A stretch of 41,986 nt of DNA from an uncultured Pseudomonadota bacterium. GTDB lineage: Bacteria > Myxococcota_A > UBA796 > JAFGLY01. The stretch spans positions 1 to 41,986 of the forward strand of contig CALDOK010000255.1 in assembly GCA_937912125.1 (NCBI GenBank), written 5' to 3'. Below the pieces are notes generated by a model that had not been told where the DNA came from, did no database searches, and worked only from the letters and a program-made list of their open reading frames with translations. The translations under genes were made by a program, and so were the position numbers. Below, one piece after another: positions 1 to 7,521 of this stretch (position 1 is the stretch's first letter; each line of letters starts with the position of its first letter).

Positions 1-1257
1 CGAGTCCGAGTCGGTGCTCGACAACATCATGGCCGCCATGGCATCGGAGTCTGCCAACCTGGAGTTCGAGCGGCTGGAAGCGGAGCGACATGGCCGGGAC
101 TCCACGGGGATCTCGGCCCGGCGGATGCGCACGGACTCCGAGAGCAGCCCGGCCATGGCGAAGGTGGTCCCGCTCTGCATGCGCAGGTGGGAGGACCCCT
201 TGCGGGTGAGGAAGCCGGGGATGGCGAGGCCACCCAGGGAGATGGCCACCGTGGGGTCGATCTCGCTGACCTCGGTGTAGACGCGCAGATCGATGACCTC
301 CCCGGCCAGCACCGTGGGCACGAAGGACAGCTTGATGCCGTACTCCTTGAACTCCACCATCACCCGGTCGTATGTGGTGATGGCGATGGGCACCTCGCCG
401 CCGGCCAGGAACTCGGCCTGCTGCCCGGACAGGGCGACCAGGGTGGGTTCGGCGAGGATCTTGGAGAGGTTGGACTCCTCGAGGGCGCCCAGCATGGCGG
501 CCAAGGACCAGTCCTGCAGGGCCACGGCGCCCAGCAGCTGGAAGGCGCCTGAGGTGGGCATGGGCCAGACCGAGTCGATGCCTTCGGTGTTGATGAAGTT
601 GATGTCCTCGCCGCGGTTGGGACCGTACCAGCCGCCGGACGAGTCGGGCCCGGAGAAGAAGCCGTTGATGCCGAGCTCCCGCAGCCCGGTGCGGGACACC
701 TCGGCGAAGAGCACGTGCAGCTGGACCTGATGATCGCCGCGCACGGCCATGAGGTTGACGAAGTCCGGATCGTAGATGCGGGCGATGGCCGTGAGCCGCT
801 CGAGGGTCTCCAGATCGGCCACGGGGCCGTCCAGCACCAGGCGGCCATTCATGGGGTAGACCTTGGGAGGCTCGGTGTCGCTGGCCACGGCGTCGATGCG
901 ACGGATCATCTCACTCAGGTCCTGGTGGACGCTGACCTGGTACTCCACCGGCTGAGTGGAGGCGTCGCGGTACCAGACCCACAGGTCGGTGGTGCCCACC
1001 ATGACTCCCCGCACCTGGAACTGCTCTTCCTCGAGGAGCTTGACCTCGGCGACGCTGGGGTCGGACAGCAGCAGGCGGGCGATGGGACGGGATGCCCGCC
1101 ACACGATGGACTGGCCGGCCTGGACGTCGATCCAGTTTTCGTCTTCGGCGGCGACCTGGGGTGGAGGCTGGCTTGTCCAGGCGCTGTCGGCCTGGGCCAG
1201 GACCTTCACTGGGAGGGTCAGGAGGGCGACGAGCAGGAACAGGGCGCATCGGGGCAT
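1..1257 (-). CDS. Tad pilus outer-membrane secretin (CpaC/RcpA-like), partial
   Basis: This is the channel subunit through which a Tad/Flp pilus crosses the outer membrane. Translating the minus strand from the ATG at 1257 gives a signal peptide (MPRCALFLLVALL, then a likely cleavage after LAQA). An N-terminal secretin-associated domain follows at about residues 30-110. The secretin core is recognised by AEVSRTGLRELGING near residue 185 and by AEPTLVALSGQQAEFLAGGE near 270. GIKLSFVPTVL, DLRVYTEVSEID and GTTFAMAGLLSESVR then follow in the usual order. The frame stays open to the left edge, so no stop is seen. The expected continuation after residue 384 (a glycine-rich 'P-LG-IP-LG-LF' block) is missing; about 35 unrelated residues follow instead. 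The start lies 33 bases downstream of the cpaB stop, so the two are probably co-transcribed. The family call is firm; the last 105 bases are suspect. Confidence 0.85.
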   Translation of the reverse strand, partial: MPRCALFLLVALLTLPVKVLAQADSAWTSQPPPQVAAEDENWIDVQAGQSIVWRASRPIARLLLSDPSVAEVKLLEEEQFQVRGVMVGTTDLWVWYRDASTQPVEYQVSVHQDLSEMIRRIDAVASDTEPPKVYPMNGRLVLDGPVADLETLERLTAIARIYDPDFVNLMAVRGDHQVQLHVLFAEVSRTGLRELGINGFFSGPDSSGGWYGPNRGEDINFINTEGIDSVWPMPTSGAFQLLGAVALQDWSLAAMLGALEESNLSKILAEPTLVALSGQQAEFLAGGEVPIAITTYDRVMVEFKEYGIKLSFVPTVLAGEVIDLRVYTEVSEIDPTVAISLGGLAIPGFLTRKGSSHLRMQSGTTFAMAGLLSESVRIRRAEIPVESRPCRSASSRSNSRLADSDAMAAMMLSSTDSDS

Positions 1258-1290
1258 GGAACTTCTCCGCGGCGGCGAGGGCGTCAGCAG

Positions 1291-2223
1291 CTATCGATCC
1301 GAGCGGACGGTGATGCTCTTGGAGCCGTCGCGCTCGAACTGGACTTCCTGGACCGTGCCGCCGGTGATGATCTCCGACACGGGACCCGAGGGCGTGGAGG
1401 GAGCGGCTGCGACGGTGGTGTGGCCCTTGCCGCGCTTGGCCTCGAGCCCCACCAGGCTCGAGGTGGCGACCCCCTGCGTGTCCTGCTGAGTGATGTCGAT
1501 GTCGTTGCGCAGGACCAGGTGGATGTCGCCGCGACTGGAGGAGAGGGCCAGCTCCTGGGACTCATCGAGGGTGAGCTCCAGGGTGACGGTGGGCTTGTCG
1601 CGGGCCGAGGAGCGCTTGGTGACGGACTTGCCCGTGGAGCCGTCCTCGCCGGACTCGAGCCTGCGGCCAACGGCCAGCACCCTGACGCCCTGGAGGAAGG
1701 CCTTCGAGACCCACTTGCGGTCTTCCTCGGTGTCGTCCGGGCGGATGGTGACGATCACGTCGACGTAGTTGCCGGGCTGGATGAAGCCGGCGACGCCGGT
1801 CTCGGCGTCGACCCCTACCGACATGGCGCGCTTGCCTGGGCTGACCAGGGCGTTCAGGCCGATGCCTGCGTCGGCCAGGGCCAAGCGCTCGTCGCGCACG
1901 AGCTCGTTGGGCAGGATGCGCTCGCGGGGCACGCGCCCGACGGCCTCGTGTACCACGTGGAAGGTGCCCACAGCGGGGACCATCTCGGCCGCCAGCGCCC
2001 GCAGCGCCACGTCACCTTCAGTGATGGGGATGCCTACATTCAGGACGCGGACGGCCACGAGCACATCGACGTTGGCGGTGCTCTCACGGGCCTTGACGAC
2101 CTCCTGCTGGGCGAGCTGAACCACCCGGAACACCAGGAAGACGGCGGCGACGGCTGCCAGCAGAGAGATGCCGAAGATCAGGAGGGCCTTGGTGCGCCCT
2201 CCGGTGGGTTGACGCTGCTGCAT
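1291..2223 (-). CDS. cpaB: Flp pilus assembly protein CpaB/RcpC
   Basis: CpaB is a periplasmic, inner-membrane-anchored protein that works with the secretin in Tad pilus assembly. The 310-residue product has a cytoplasmic tail, one membrane segment (about residues 12-34), and a SAF-like region at about 50-115 containing VLNVGIPITEGDV and the basic stretch RVPRERILPNELV. The family's C-terminal block follows, with KRAMSVGVDAE (131-141) and GFIQPGNYVDVIVT (146-159). Length is normal for the family. The ATG at 2223 has a strong ribosome-binding site (GGAGGAGGA) directly upstream, which fixes the start. It lies between the Flp pilin gene (205 bases upstream) and the secretin (33 bases downstream), the usual Tad order flp-cpaB-cpaC. 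Confidence 0.92.
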   Translation of the reverse strand: MQQRQPTGGRTKALLIFGISLLAAVAAVFLVFRVVQLAQQEVVKARESTANVDVLVAVRVLNVGIPITEGDVALRALAAEMVPAVGTFHVVHEAVGRVPRERILPNELVRDERLALADAGIGLNALVSPGKRAMSVGVDAETGVAGFIQPGNYVDVIVTIRPDDTEEDRKWVSKAFLQGVRVLAVGRRLESGEDGSTGKSVTKRSSARDKPTVTLELTLDESQELALSSSRGDIHLVLRNDIDITQQDTQGVATSSLVGLEAKRGKGHTTVAAAPSTPSGPVSEIITGGTVQEVQFERDGSKSITVRSDR

Positions 2224-2327
2224 TCCTCCTCCGTGGGTCGAGAGGTCGCCTGCCAGCCTCGAGCGGCCAGAGGCTCCGGCCGATCACAGTATCAGATCGG
2301 TGCGACGTGTCCCGCGGACGCACACAC

Positions 2328-2354
2328 AGGCTGGAGGCGCATGGCCCCCAGCCT
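2328..2354 (-). terminator. Stem-loop between flp and cpaB
   Basis: On the minus-strand transcript, 11 bases (AGGCTGGGGGC) pair with GCCTCCAGCCT around a five-base loop, with one G-U pair. No U-run follows, so it is not a classic intrinsic terminator. It lies about 75 bases past the pilin stop and could partly end transcription, or protect an abundant pilin mRNA and keep cpaB expression lower. Function is inferred. Confidence 0.4.
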
Positions 2355-2428
2355 CGACGTGGGCGTGACGTTCGTATGCCCCGCCGTGCGGGCTGGGCCG
2401 AACGTCGGGGTGAACGCGAACTCTGGCG

Positions 2429-2596
2429 CTAGGGCGCTGCGGCGTCGATGGTGTCGGAGACGCCCGTGAACAGGTCGGACAGCGAGGTGCCAACGGCGGT
2501 GAGGGCGACGATGATCGCGACAGCGATCAGAGCGGCGATGAGGCCGTACTCGATGGCGGTGGCGCCGGTTTCTTCGCGGATGAACTTGACGAGCAT
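2429..2596 (-). CDS. flp: Flp/Fap-type pilin
   Basis: Major pilin subunit of the Tad pilus, 55 residues. The prepilin motif is clear: a short basic leader (MLVKFIREETG), the E-Y pair in ATAIEYG where the prepilin peptidase would cut before the hydrophobic part, then a long hydrophobic helix (LIAALIAVAIIVALTAVG) and a short polar tail. The ATG at 2596 has AGGAGT six bases upstream. A longer in-frame reading to 2704 lacks a ribosome site and adds low-quality sequence, so I reject it. It is the first gene of the flp-cpaB-secretin group, with nearly 290 non-coding bases upstream as divergent promoter space. The prepilin peptidase and the TadA/B/C motor are not in the window. Confidence 0.92.
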   Translation of the reverse strand: MLVKFIREETGATAIEYGLIAALIAVAIIVALTAVGTSLSDLFTGVSDTIDAAAP

Positions 2597-2883
2597 GACG
2601 ACTCCTGAGTGGTTCTGGGTGCCCCAAACGGTGCGCGACCCGTATCGGAACCCAGCTTCACGGCTTGAGGTTTTTTTGTGTCCCCGCTGGGAAGGATCTC
2701 TCACGCGTGAATCCGAGTGGCGGCCGTGGGTGCTTCACCCTCCCAAGCTGCCGCCGGCACCGGGGAGCGGTGTGATCAGCAGAGTATCAAGAAATGCGGC
2801 TGGGTGGCACCCTGCCGGAGCCCCGGTGTGCGGGATTACGCTTTGGCGATCGGTTACCAGGGCTAGTCCTTTATGGAGCCTCC
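2597..2883. promoter_or_regulatory. Divergent intergenic region between flp and the PilZ-like gene
   Basis: These 287 bases separate the minus-strand pilin from the plus-strand PilZ-like gene and must hold both promoters. Visible features are a run of seven T (2671-2677) and the minus-strand string CTTGATACT around 2782-2790, which has the TGn spacing of an extended -10 but lies about 190 bases from the pilin start. No convincing sigma-54 or paired -35/-10 site was found. Confidence 0.3.
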
Positions 2884-3786
2884 ATGTCTGTGAAGCTGAA
2901 CATCCCCATCAAGCTCACGGTGCCCAGCGGCTCCTGGGTTGGGGTGGTCCACCGCGTGGGTTCTCGGCTCGACCTGCTGGTCGAGACCTCGGGGCAGCTG
3001 CGGGTAGGCGACAGCGGTGGCTTCGAGATGGACCTGGGCGAGAGGCTCATCAGCGGCAAGGTGCGGGTGCGAAACGGCGGGGAGCGCAGCGGTCCGTATG
3101 CCCGCTACATCATGCAGATTACCGAGATCAGCGCCCGCTACAGGCAGCAGCTCACCGACTGGGTGCGCAACGAGCCCGGCGCCCGGCCGGCCCCCGCTGC
3201 CGGCGTCGAGCTGCGCACCGAGGACGCCGCGGGAGTGCCCTCGTCCCGCGTCGGCCGCCAGCTACCCAAGGTCACTATCAACGTGAACGAACCTGTGGCC
3301 CTGCGCACCACCAGCGGTGCGGTCGAAGGCACCCTGGTCCGCTTCCACGGCAGCGAGTTCCTGGTCGAGCTGGCGGTTCGCCTCGAGCTCGAGAGCCAGG
3401 CATTCTTCCAGTTCGGAATTCCAGGCTACGGCATCGACGTCTTTGGCACCGCGTTGGTCAGCCAGGAAGCCTGGAACGACCACGACAGCTGCGGCTACGT
3501 TCTCACGATGCACCTGATGCGCCGCGCCGATCGCGATCTGCTGCGCGAGTGGCTCGAGGATCAGGTGGGTGAGCTGGTCGAACCGAACGAGCTCAGCTCT
3601 GGCGTGTCTGCGGCGCCCACCGACGTGCCCTCGTCCCTGCCGCCCGAAGAGGTCATGGCCCGTGCGCCGTCCTCCTCCCGTGGGCATGGGCAGGCGGGCT
3701 CCCAGGATCCCGCGCCCAGCGGCGGCCGCAGCAGCATCCGCGAGATCCTGCTCCGCCGCTTCTTCAGGGGCCCCGCCGACAGCTGA
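2884..3786 (+). CDS. Protein with two PilZ-like domains
   Basis: A 300-residue soluble protein of uncertain function. Two segments of about 100 residues each resemble the beta-barrel plus C-terminal helix of PilZ domains. The first ends 'GPYARYIMQITEIS...RQQLTDWVR' (about 77-101); the second ends 'CGYVLTMHLMRRADRDLLREWLE' (about 204-226, split here by position). Neither carries the usual cyclic-di-GMP motifs (RxxxR and D/NxSxxG), so binding of that ligand is doubtful. The tail (230-300) is Ser/Pro-rich and ends in a basic stretch. The ATG at 2884 has GGAG seven bases upstream. It lies inside the Tad locus but on the opposite strand, so a role in pilus regulation is plausible but only inferred. 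Confidence 0.55.
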   Translation: MSVKLNIPIKLTVPSGSWVGVVHRVGSRLDLLVETSGQLRVGDSGGFEMDLGERLISGKVRVRNGGERSGPYARYIMQITEISARYRQQLTDWVRNEPGARPAPAAGVELRTEDAAGVPSSRVGRQLPKVTINVNEPVALRTTSGAVEGTLVRFHGSEFLVELAVRLELESQAFFQFGIPGYGIDVFGTALVSQEAWNDHDSCGYVLTMHLMRRADRDLLREWLEDQVGELVEPNELSSGVSAAPTDVPSSLPPEEVMARAPSSSRGHGQAGSQDPAPSGGRSSIREILLRRFFRGPADS

Positions 3787-3817
3787 TGTCGGCCCCGGGG
3801 GCGTCTGGGGCTCCCGG

Positions 3818-4246
3818 CTACTCGAAGATCTGCTGCTGGGTGAGCATCACGAAGCCGCAGTGGGTGGTCTCGGGCAGGAAGGGGAGCAGGCCCGTGAAGG
3901 GCTCGTAGGGCACGTCCACCTCGACCCTCAACAGCATCCAGCCTTCCTCCTCGTACCAGGTGGCGTCCACGTCGCAGCCCGAGCCACAGTCCACGCCCAA
4001 GGTCTCGAGGGCGAACGATGCGTGGTCGATGGCCGCTGCCTCGATGTCGTCACCGGTGGGCTCGACCCCTTCGAGCACGCCGGATCCGATGCGGCAGGCA
4101 TCGCGGGCCACGCGGGTGATCTGGTGGGCCCGGTGCATGAGCAGTGACAGCTCGATGATGCCCATGACCACCAAGAGCAGGAAGGGCAGGGTGAGGGCGA
4201 ACTCGACGGCGGCGGCGGCCCTACGCGGCGCTCTGGAGCGGATCAC
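3818..4246 (-). CDS. TadE-like pseudopilin
   Basis: A 142-residue minor pilin-like protein of the Tad system. It has a basic N-terminus (VIRSRAPRRA), then AAAVEFALTLPFLLLVVMGI, which is the TadE prepilin motif with the conserved E at position 5 of the mature hydrophobic helix. The rest is a periplasmic domain with a likely disulphide pair (CGSGC). I take the GTG at 4246 as start because it overlaps the stop of the upstream TadE gene (GTGA) and follows GGGAG. The longer open frame to 4612 is an antisense-like extension with proline/arginine-rich shadow sequence. It is the last gene of a three-gene unit with the VWA protein and the other TadE, and ends 31 bases from the convergent PilZ-like gene. 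Confidence 0.8.
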   Translation of the reverse strand: MIRSRAPRRAAAAVEFALTLPFLLLVVMGIIELSLLMHRAHQITRVARDACRIGSGVLEGVEPTGDDIEAAAIDHASFALETLGVDCGSGCDVDATWYEEEGWMLLRVEVDVPYEPFTGLLPFLPETTHCGFVMLTQQQIFE

Positions 4247-4680
4247 GGCGCTCCCTCCCGCTGCCACTCGAGCCGGGAGACCTGACTGGAGCGCAGGGTG
4301 CGTTCGCTCGCGAACACTCCGGTGAGCGGCGTGACGCGGCGGGTGGCCTCGCAGACCAGGCTGCGCTGTGGGGGGGCGCCTGCCGTGGAGGCCTCGACGC
4401 TGCAGTGGTCGCACTCGTCTTCGCCGAAGGACGCGAGCACCGCGAGCATGCGCAGGGTGGTGGTCTCCTCGATCTCGGTGAGGTTGGTGTCCAGCTCGCC
4501 CGGGTCCATCAGCGCGCCCTCGCGGCAGCCGATGTTGGCGGCGGCATCCAGGGTGGTCTGGGCGTAGAAGAGCCAGCCGAAGTCCATGATCGCCGCCACC
4601 ACAAGCACCCACAGGGGCAGGCAGAGGGCGAACTCGATGGCGTTGCCGCCCCTGCGCCTGGCTCGGGTGCGTGGGTTCAT
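4243..4680 (-). CDS. TadE-like pseudopilin
   Basis: A 145-residue minor pilin-like protein. The N-terminus is MNPRTRARRRGGNAIEFALCLPLWVLVVAAIMD: a strongly basic leader, glycine, then the NAIEFAL prepilin motif and a single membrane helix. The remainder is periplasmic, with a CREG and a CDHC cysteine set that could form disulphides. It starts four bases after the stop of the VWA protein gene and its own stop overlaps the GTG of the next TadE gene, so the three are probably translated together. With the other two it would form the Tad minor-pilin tip complex; that role is known for the family and inferred here. Confidence 0.8.
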   Translation of the reverse strand: MNPRTRARRRGGNAIEFALCLPLWVLVVAAIMDFGWLFYAQTTLDAAANIGCREGALMDPGELDTNLTEIEETTTLRMLAVLASFGEDECDHCSVEASTAGAPPQRSLVCEATRRVTPLTGVFASERTLRSSQVSRLEWQREGAP

Positions 4681-4684
4681 CCCG

Positions 4685-5944
4685 CTACTCCACGAGGGCC
4701 AGCGGCATCTCGGACACGATCTGGGCCAGGATGGCCGCCAGCTCGTTCGAGTCGCTGGTCAGCACGTAGTAGCCGTCGCCCTGCACCATGGCGGGCATCA
4801 TCCAGTCGTGCTGGACCAGGGACACCACCCAGGTGTGGACGCGCAGGTCTTCCCACAGCTCGTGGGTGGCGGCGATGCTGGCATTGCGGACCTCGTTGGA
4901 GGTGCGGGGTACCGGGCCCTGGTACTCGCGCCAGCGAGTCTCGGTGTAGGGCTCGGCCGCTCGAAGAGTGCCCGAGGTCCGGCCGAGGCTGGCGGGGCGG
5001 CCGTCGGTGACCACGATCATCGCGCGGTAGTTGGCGCCGGTGGCGGCGTCCTCCTCGAACATCTGTTGGGCCAGCAGGATGCCCGTGGAGTGGTCGGTGC
5101 CCGGCTCGTCCGTGTACTCCCGGGGCATGTCGGGGTAGCAGCCGCCGTTGGGATGCCTGAAGTCGTTGCGCGCCGCGCCGCTGTTGAGCCAGCAGTTGCG
5201 GCCGTCGTAGTGGTTCGAGTCTCGCCCGCCCTTGCTGGCGATGTTGAGGACAGACCAGTCGGCGGTGACCGCAGCGGCCGTTGCCCCGTTCGCGATGTTG
5301 ACCAGGGGCGTGTACTCCCAGGCGTAGCGGTTGGTGAAGATGGTCATGCCCAGCTGGTCGATGCCGCTGGCGCTCTCGCTGAGCATGTCCAGGGCCACCA
5401 GGGAGGCGTCGCGGGCGTCGCCGAACTTGGCCTCGCCCCAGGAGCCCGTGATGTCCATCACGATGATGACCTGCAGGCTGCGGGTGGCGGAGGTGGCCGA
5501 AGCCATGGCGTCGAAGGTCTCCATGCCCCACAGGCGCGCCAACAGGAAGGGGATGGCGTCGGCGTCTTCACGACCCAGGGTGGTGCGCACTGCGTTGGGG
5601 TTGACCCCGTCCTCGACGAAGGTCGGAGTCTCGTCGGTGTCGTCCCAGGTGCCGAAGCTGATGTCGAGGTTGGTGGGTGATCTGCCCGCGATGCGGTTGG
5701 CGGACATCACCTGCTCGGCGGCCTCTTCGGCCATGGACTGATCGCCGGTCTGGCGCAGCACGATGAGTGCGGCCTGGGAGGTCGCGTCGGCCAGGTCCTG
5801 GGCTTGGCTGTGGGCCATGAGCATATAGGCGGTGTCGATGGCCAGTGCGCCGAAGCCCAGCACGACGATCAGCGCCACCGCCAGCATCAGGGTGAAGTTG
5901 CCCCCTCGCTGGCGACGGTGGCGTCTGGAGGTGCACGGGGTCAT
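4685..5944 (-). CDS. TadG-like protein: Tad N-terminal domain plus von Willebrand A domain
   Basis: A 419-residue membrane-anchored periplasmic protein. The N-terminus (RRQRGGNFTLMLAVALIVVL) is the Tad/TadG motif with one membrane helix, followed by a coiled region with Ala-rich helices (about 37-80). A von Willebrand type A fold fills about 150-410. Its metal site is a variant: D154-I-T156-G-S158 in place of DxSxS, with D304 in VVTDGRP. Several cysteines (CWLNSG, GGCY) lie in the insertion. The ATG at 5944 begins MTPCTSRRHRR; its ribosome site is weak. It heads the unit with the two TadE-like genes. VWA proteins of Tad loci are thought to help adhesion or assembly at the pilus tip. Confidence 0.8.
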   Translation of the reverse strand: MTPCTSRRHRRQRGGNFTLMLAVALIVVLGFGALAIDTAYMLMAHSQAQDLADATSQAALIVLRQTGDQSMAEEAAEQVMSANRIAGRSPTNLDISFGTWDDTDETPTFVEDGVNPNAVRTTLGREDADAIPFLLARLWGMETFDAMASATSATRSLQVIIVMDITGSWGEAKFGDARDASLVALDMLSESASGIDQLGMTIFTNRYAWEYTPLVNIANGATAAAVTADWSVLNIASKGGRDSNHYDGRNCWLNSGAARNDFRHPNGGCYPDMPREYTDEPGTDHSTGILLAQQMFEEDAATGANYRAMIVVTDGRPASLGRTSGTLRAAEPYTETRWREYQGPVPRTSNEVRNASIAATHELWEDLRVHTWVVSLVQHDWMMPAMVQGDGYYVLTSDSNELAAILAQIVSEMPLALVE

Positions 5945-6078
5945 GGGTGGGCTCGGGTCGGATGGGATCGTATGAGTGCCAGCATACAGCGGTATCTCTG
6001 GACAGACCACCGGCACGGAACGCGGTGGCCGGTCTCCCTCATCGGGCAGGATCGTGGTGCCTGTAGACCGTTTCTCGC

Positions 6079-6292
6079 TCACTCCCCCGCAGCCCGCCAC
6101 ACCGATCCGTCGGCCATGCCCACCAGCAGGCTGCCCTGGTAGTAGGCCACCGACTCGGGCCACAGCTCCGTCTGCCAGCTCACGATGGTCTCGAGATCGC
6201 CGGCGTCGGTGGTGATGCCCACGATGGCCTGCCAGGGGCCTTCGGTGGGGGAGGGCGGAGGCGGCGAGCAGGAAGAGGCTCATGGACCTCAT
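6079..6292 (-). pseudogene. Small secreted-protein gene with a frameshift at a run of five C
   Basis: The ATG at 6292 has TGGAGG five bases upstream and starts a good signal peptide (MRSMSLFLLAASAL). The frame then turns into Arg/His-rich nonsense. One frame over, the protein continues convincingly: PTEGPWQAIVGITTDAGDLE, then IVSWQTELWPESVAYYQGSL, then LVGMADGSVWRAAGE and a stop (6079-6081). Removing one C from the run complementary to 6247-6251 joins the two parts into about 70 residues. So this is a frameshifted gene, a sequencing error, or a slippage-controlled gene. The product would be a small periplasmic or secreted protein of unknown function. Confidence 0.6.
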
Positions 6293-6406
6293 GGTGGCCT
6301 CCAGAGGTGCGAGGGGAATCCAATCGCTCGAGAGGGGTGGGTGGGGTGTGGAGCTGTGCGTGGGTTCCCTGTGCGGGGCTGTGACAGAGGGTTTAGGCTT
6401 CCTCGC

Positions 6407-6715
6407 ATGAACCTGCCCCTGAAGCTCCTCACCGCGTGGAACCTGGTCCTCCCCGGCCTGTTCCTGGCCTTGCTCGTGGCCACGGTCGGCTTCGGGCTCG
6501 GCATCGGCCGGGGCGATGTGCTCGACCTGGTGGCCTATGTGGTGGCCTGGGCCTGGATCATCGGCTCCCCCTTCGTCGGGCTGGCCGGGCTGGTGCTCAG
6601 CTGGAGGCAGCGGGCCTGGCTGGCTCTGGCGGTTCACGCCGTGGCGCTCGCGCTGTGGGCTGCCAGCTTCTTCTTCGTCCTGCTCGCGCCCGGGCACCCG
6701 GGGCTGGCGAGCTAA
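6407..6715 (+). CDS. Small hydrophobic membrane protein
   Basis: A 102-residue protein with three predicted membrane helices (about 9-32, 42-63 and 69-92) joined by very short loops. It starts MNLPLKLLTAWN and ends near LLAPGHPG. I do not recognise a family. The ATG at 6407 is the first that puts the hydrophobic part at the N-terminus; no strong ribosome site is seen. It converges with the carotenoid-hydratase-like gene, the two stop codons overlapping at 6712-6715. Confidence 0.55.
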   Translation: MNLPLKLLTAWNLVLPGLFLALLVATVGFGLGIGRGDVLDLVAYVVAWAWIIGSPFVGLAGLVLSWRQRAWLALAVHAVALALWAASFFFVLLAPGHPGLAS

Positions 6716-7521
6716 CGCTCGCGAACGCCCGTCCGTCCTGTGGCCATCAGCCAGGCTGGGGTGCTGGCCAGCGCCCAGGCCAGCAGGGCCCAGGGGGCCT
6801 TGCCCAGCAGGAGCAGCGCCCCGAAGAACAGGGCGGCGGGGGTGCGGTCCAGCATCAGGGCGCGGGGGATGGCCACGGGGCGACGCAGCAATGCCGCACA
6901 GGCCGCCAGGGACAGCGCCCAGGCAGTGGCCACCGCGGGCCAGGCGGGGATGGGCGCTTCGACCCAGCGCAGCAGCCCCCACCAGGCGGCGAGCAGCAGG
7001 GCGTGGGTGCCTGGGAGCACCAGGGCTGCGGGCAGCAGCCAGCGGCGGGGACCACCCTGGAGGCGCTCGAGGGCCAGGGTGATCAGGCCGGCGTAGACGG
7101 CCCAGCCCAGCACGCCCACGGGGGGGACGGCGAAGAGGCCGGGGTGGGTCCAGTGCCACAGGCCCGCATGCACGCAGACGGGCTCGATCAAGGCTGCGTC
7201 GGTGAACACCAGGGCGGCGACCGCCAGGGGTGTCCACGACGAGCCCGGGGCCATCACGGCGCGCACCAGGGCGTGGGCCGACAACACCACCACGGGCCAG
7301 ATCAGCGCCACCATCAGGGGCACGTGGCCCAGGAACACGCTCCAGTCGGGGCTGTAGGCGTAGAAGCCGTACAGCTCGATGCAGCTCTGCTCGCAGATCC
7401 AGGAGCTGGCGAAGACCAGGCCGTAGGCCAGCAGCAGGCGGCCTGGGTCAGGGCCCCTTCGCAGCGCGATCACCAGCCAGGCCAGCACGATGGCCGCGGC
7501 GGCGGGCTCGATCCAGGGCAT
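6712..7521 (-). CDS. CruF-like carotenoid biosynthesis membrane protein (PF04240 type)
   Basis: A 269-residue polytopic membrane protein. CruF-type enzymes add water across the 1,2 double bond of linear carotenoids such as bisanhydrobacterioruberin. Family blocks seen are CIELYGFYAYSPDW, GHVPLMVALIWPVV, a D-x-x-LIEP (DAALIEPVCVHAGLWHW) and FAVPPVGVLGW, the last matching the family's 'GVP--N--GW' ending. Seven to eight hydrophobic helices are present. The start ATG at 7521 shares its A with the TGA of the upstream UbiA gene (TGATG), indicating coupled translation. The pairing recalls haloarchaeal lycopene elongase (UbiA) plus CruF, which make C50 carotenoids. That pathway is inferred; no crtB or crtI is in the window. 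Confidence 0.68.
   Translation of the reverse strand: MPWIEPAAAAIVLAWLVIALRRGPDPGRLLLAYGLVFASSWICEQSCIELYGFYAYSPDWSVFLGHVPLMVALIWPVVVLSAHALVRAVMAPGSSWTPLAVAALVFTDAALIEPVCVHAGLWHWTHPGLFAVPPVGVLGWAVYAGLITLALERLQGGPRRWLLPAALVLPGTHALLLAAWWGLLRWVEAPIPAWPAVATAWALSLAACAALLRRPVAIPRALMLDRTPAALFFGALLLLGKAPWALLAWALASTPAWLMATGRTGVRER

Noticed and set aside
14-280. A plus-strand frame starting MLDNIMAAMASESANLEFE
   Set aside because: Its first 30 residues look protein-like, but the rest is antisense to the secretin in a frame sharing the wobble position, so codon bias cannot support it. It may be foreign sequence at a contig end.
715-2469. A 584-codon plus-strand open frame across the secretin/cpaB region
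   Set aside because: It is antisense to two clear Tad genes and its product is Gly/His/Asp-rich with no motif. High GC creates long shadow frames.
2796-2815. TGGCAC string resembling half of a sigma-54 promoter
   Set aside because: The matching TTGC[A/T] element at the right spacing is missing.
3787-3817. G/C-rich inverted runs between the convergent PilZ-like and TadE genes
   Set aside because: Only about five base pairs of stem and no T-run on either strand.
4586-5680. Plus-strand frame of 364 codons opposite the VWA gene
   Set aside because: Antisense to a clear VWA/TadG gene; no domain or ribosome site.
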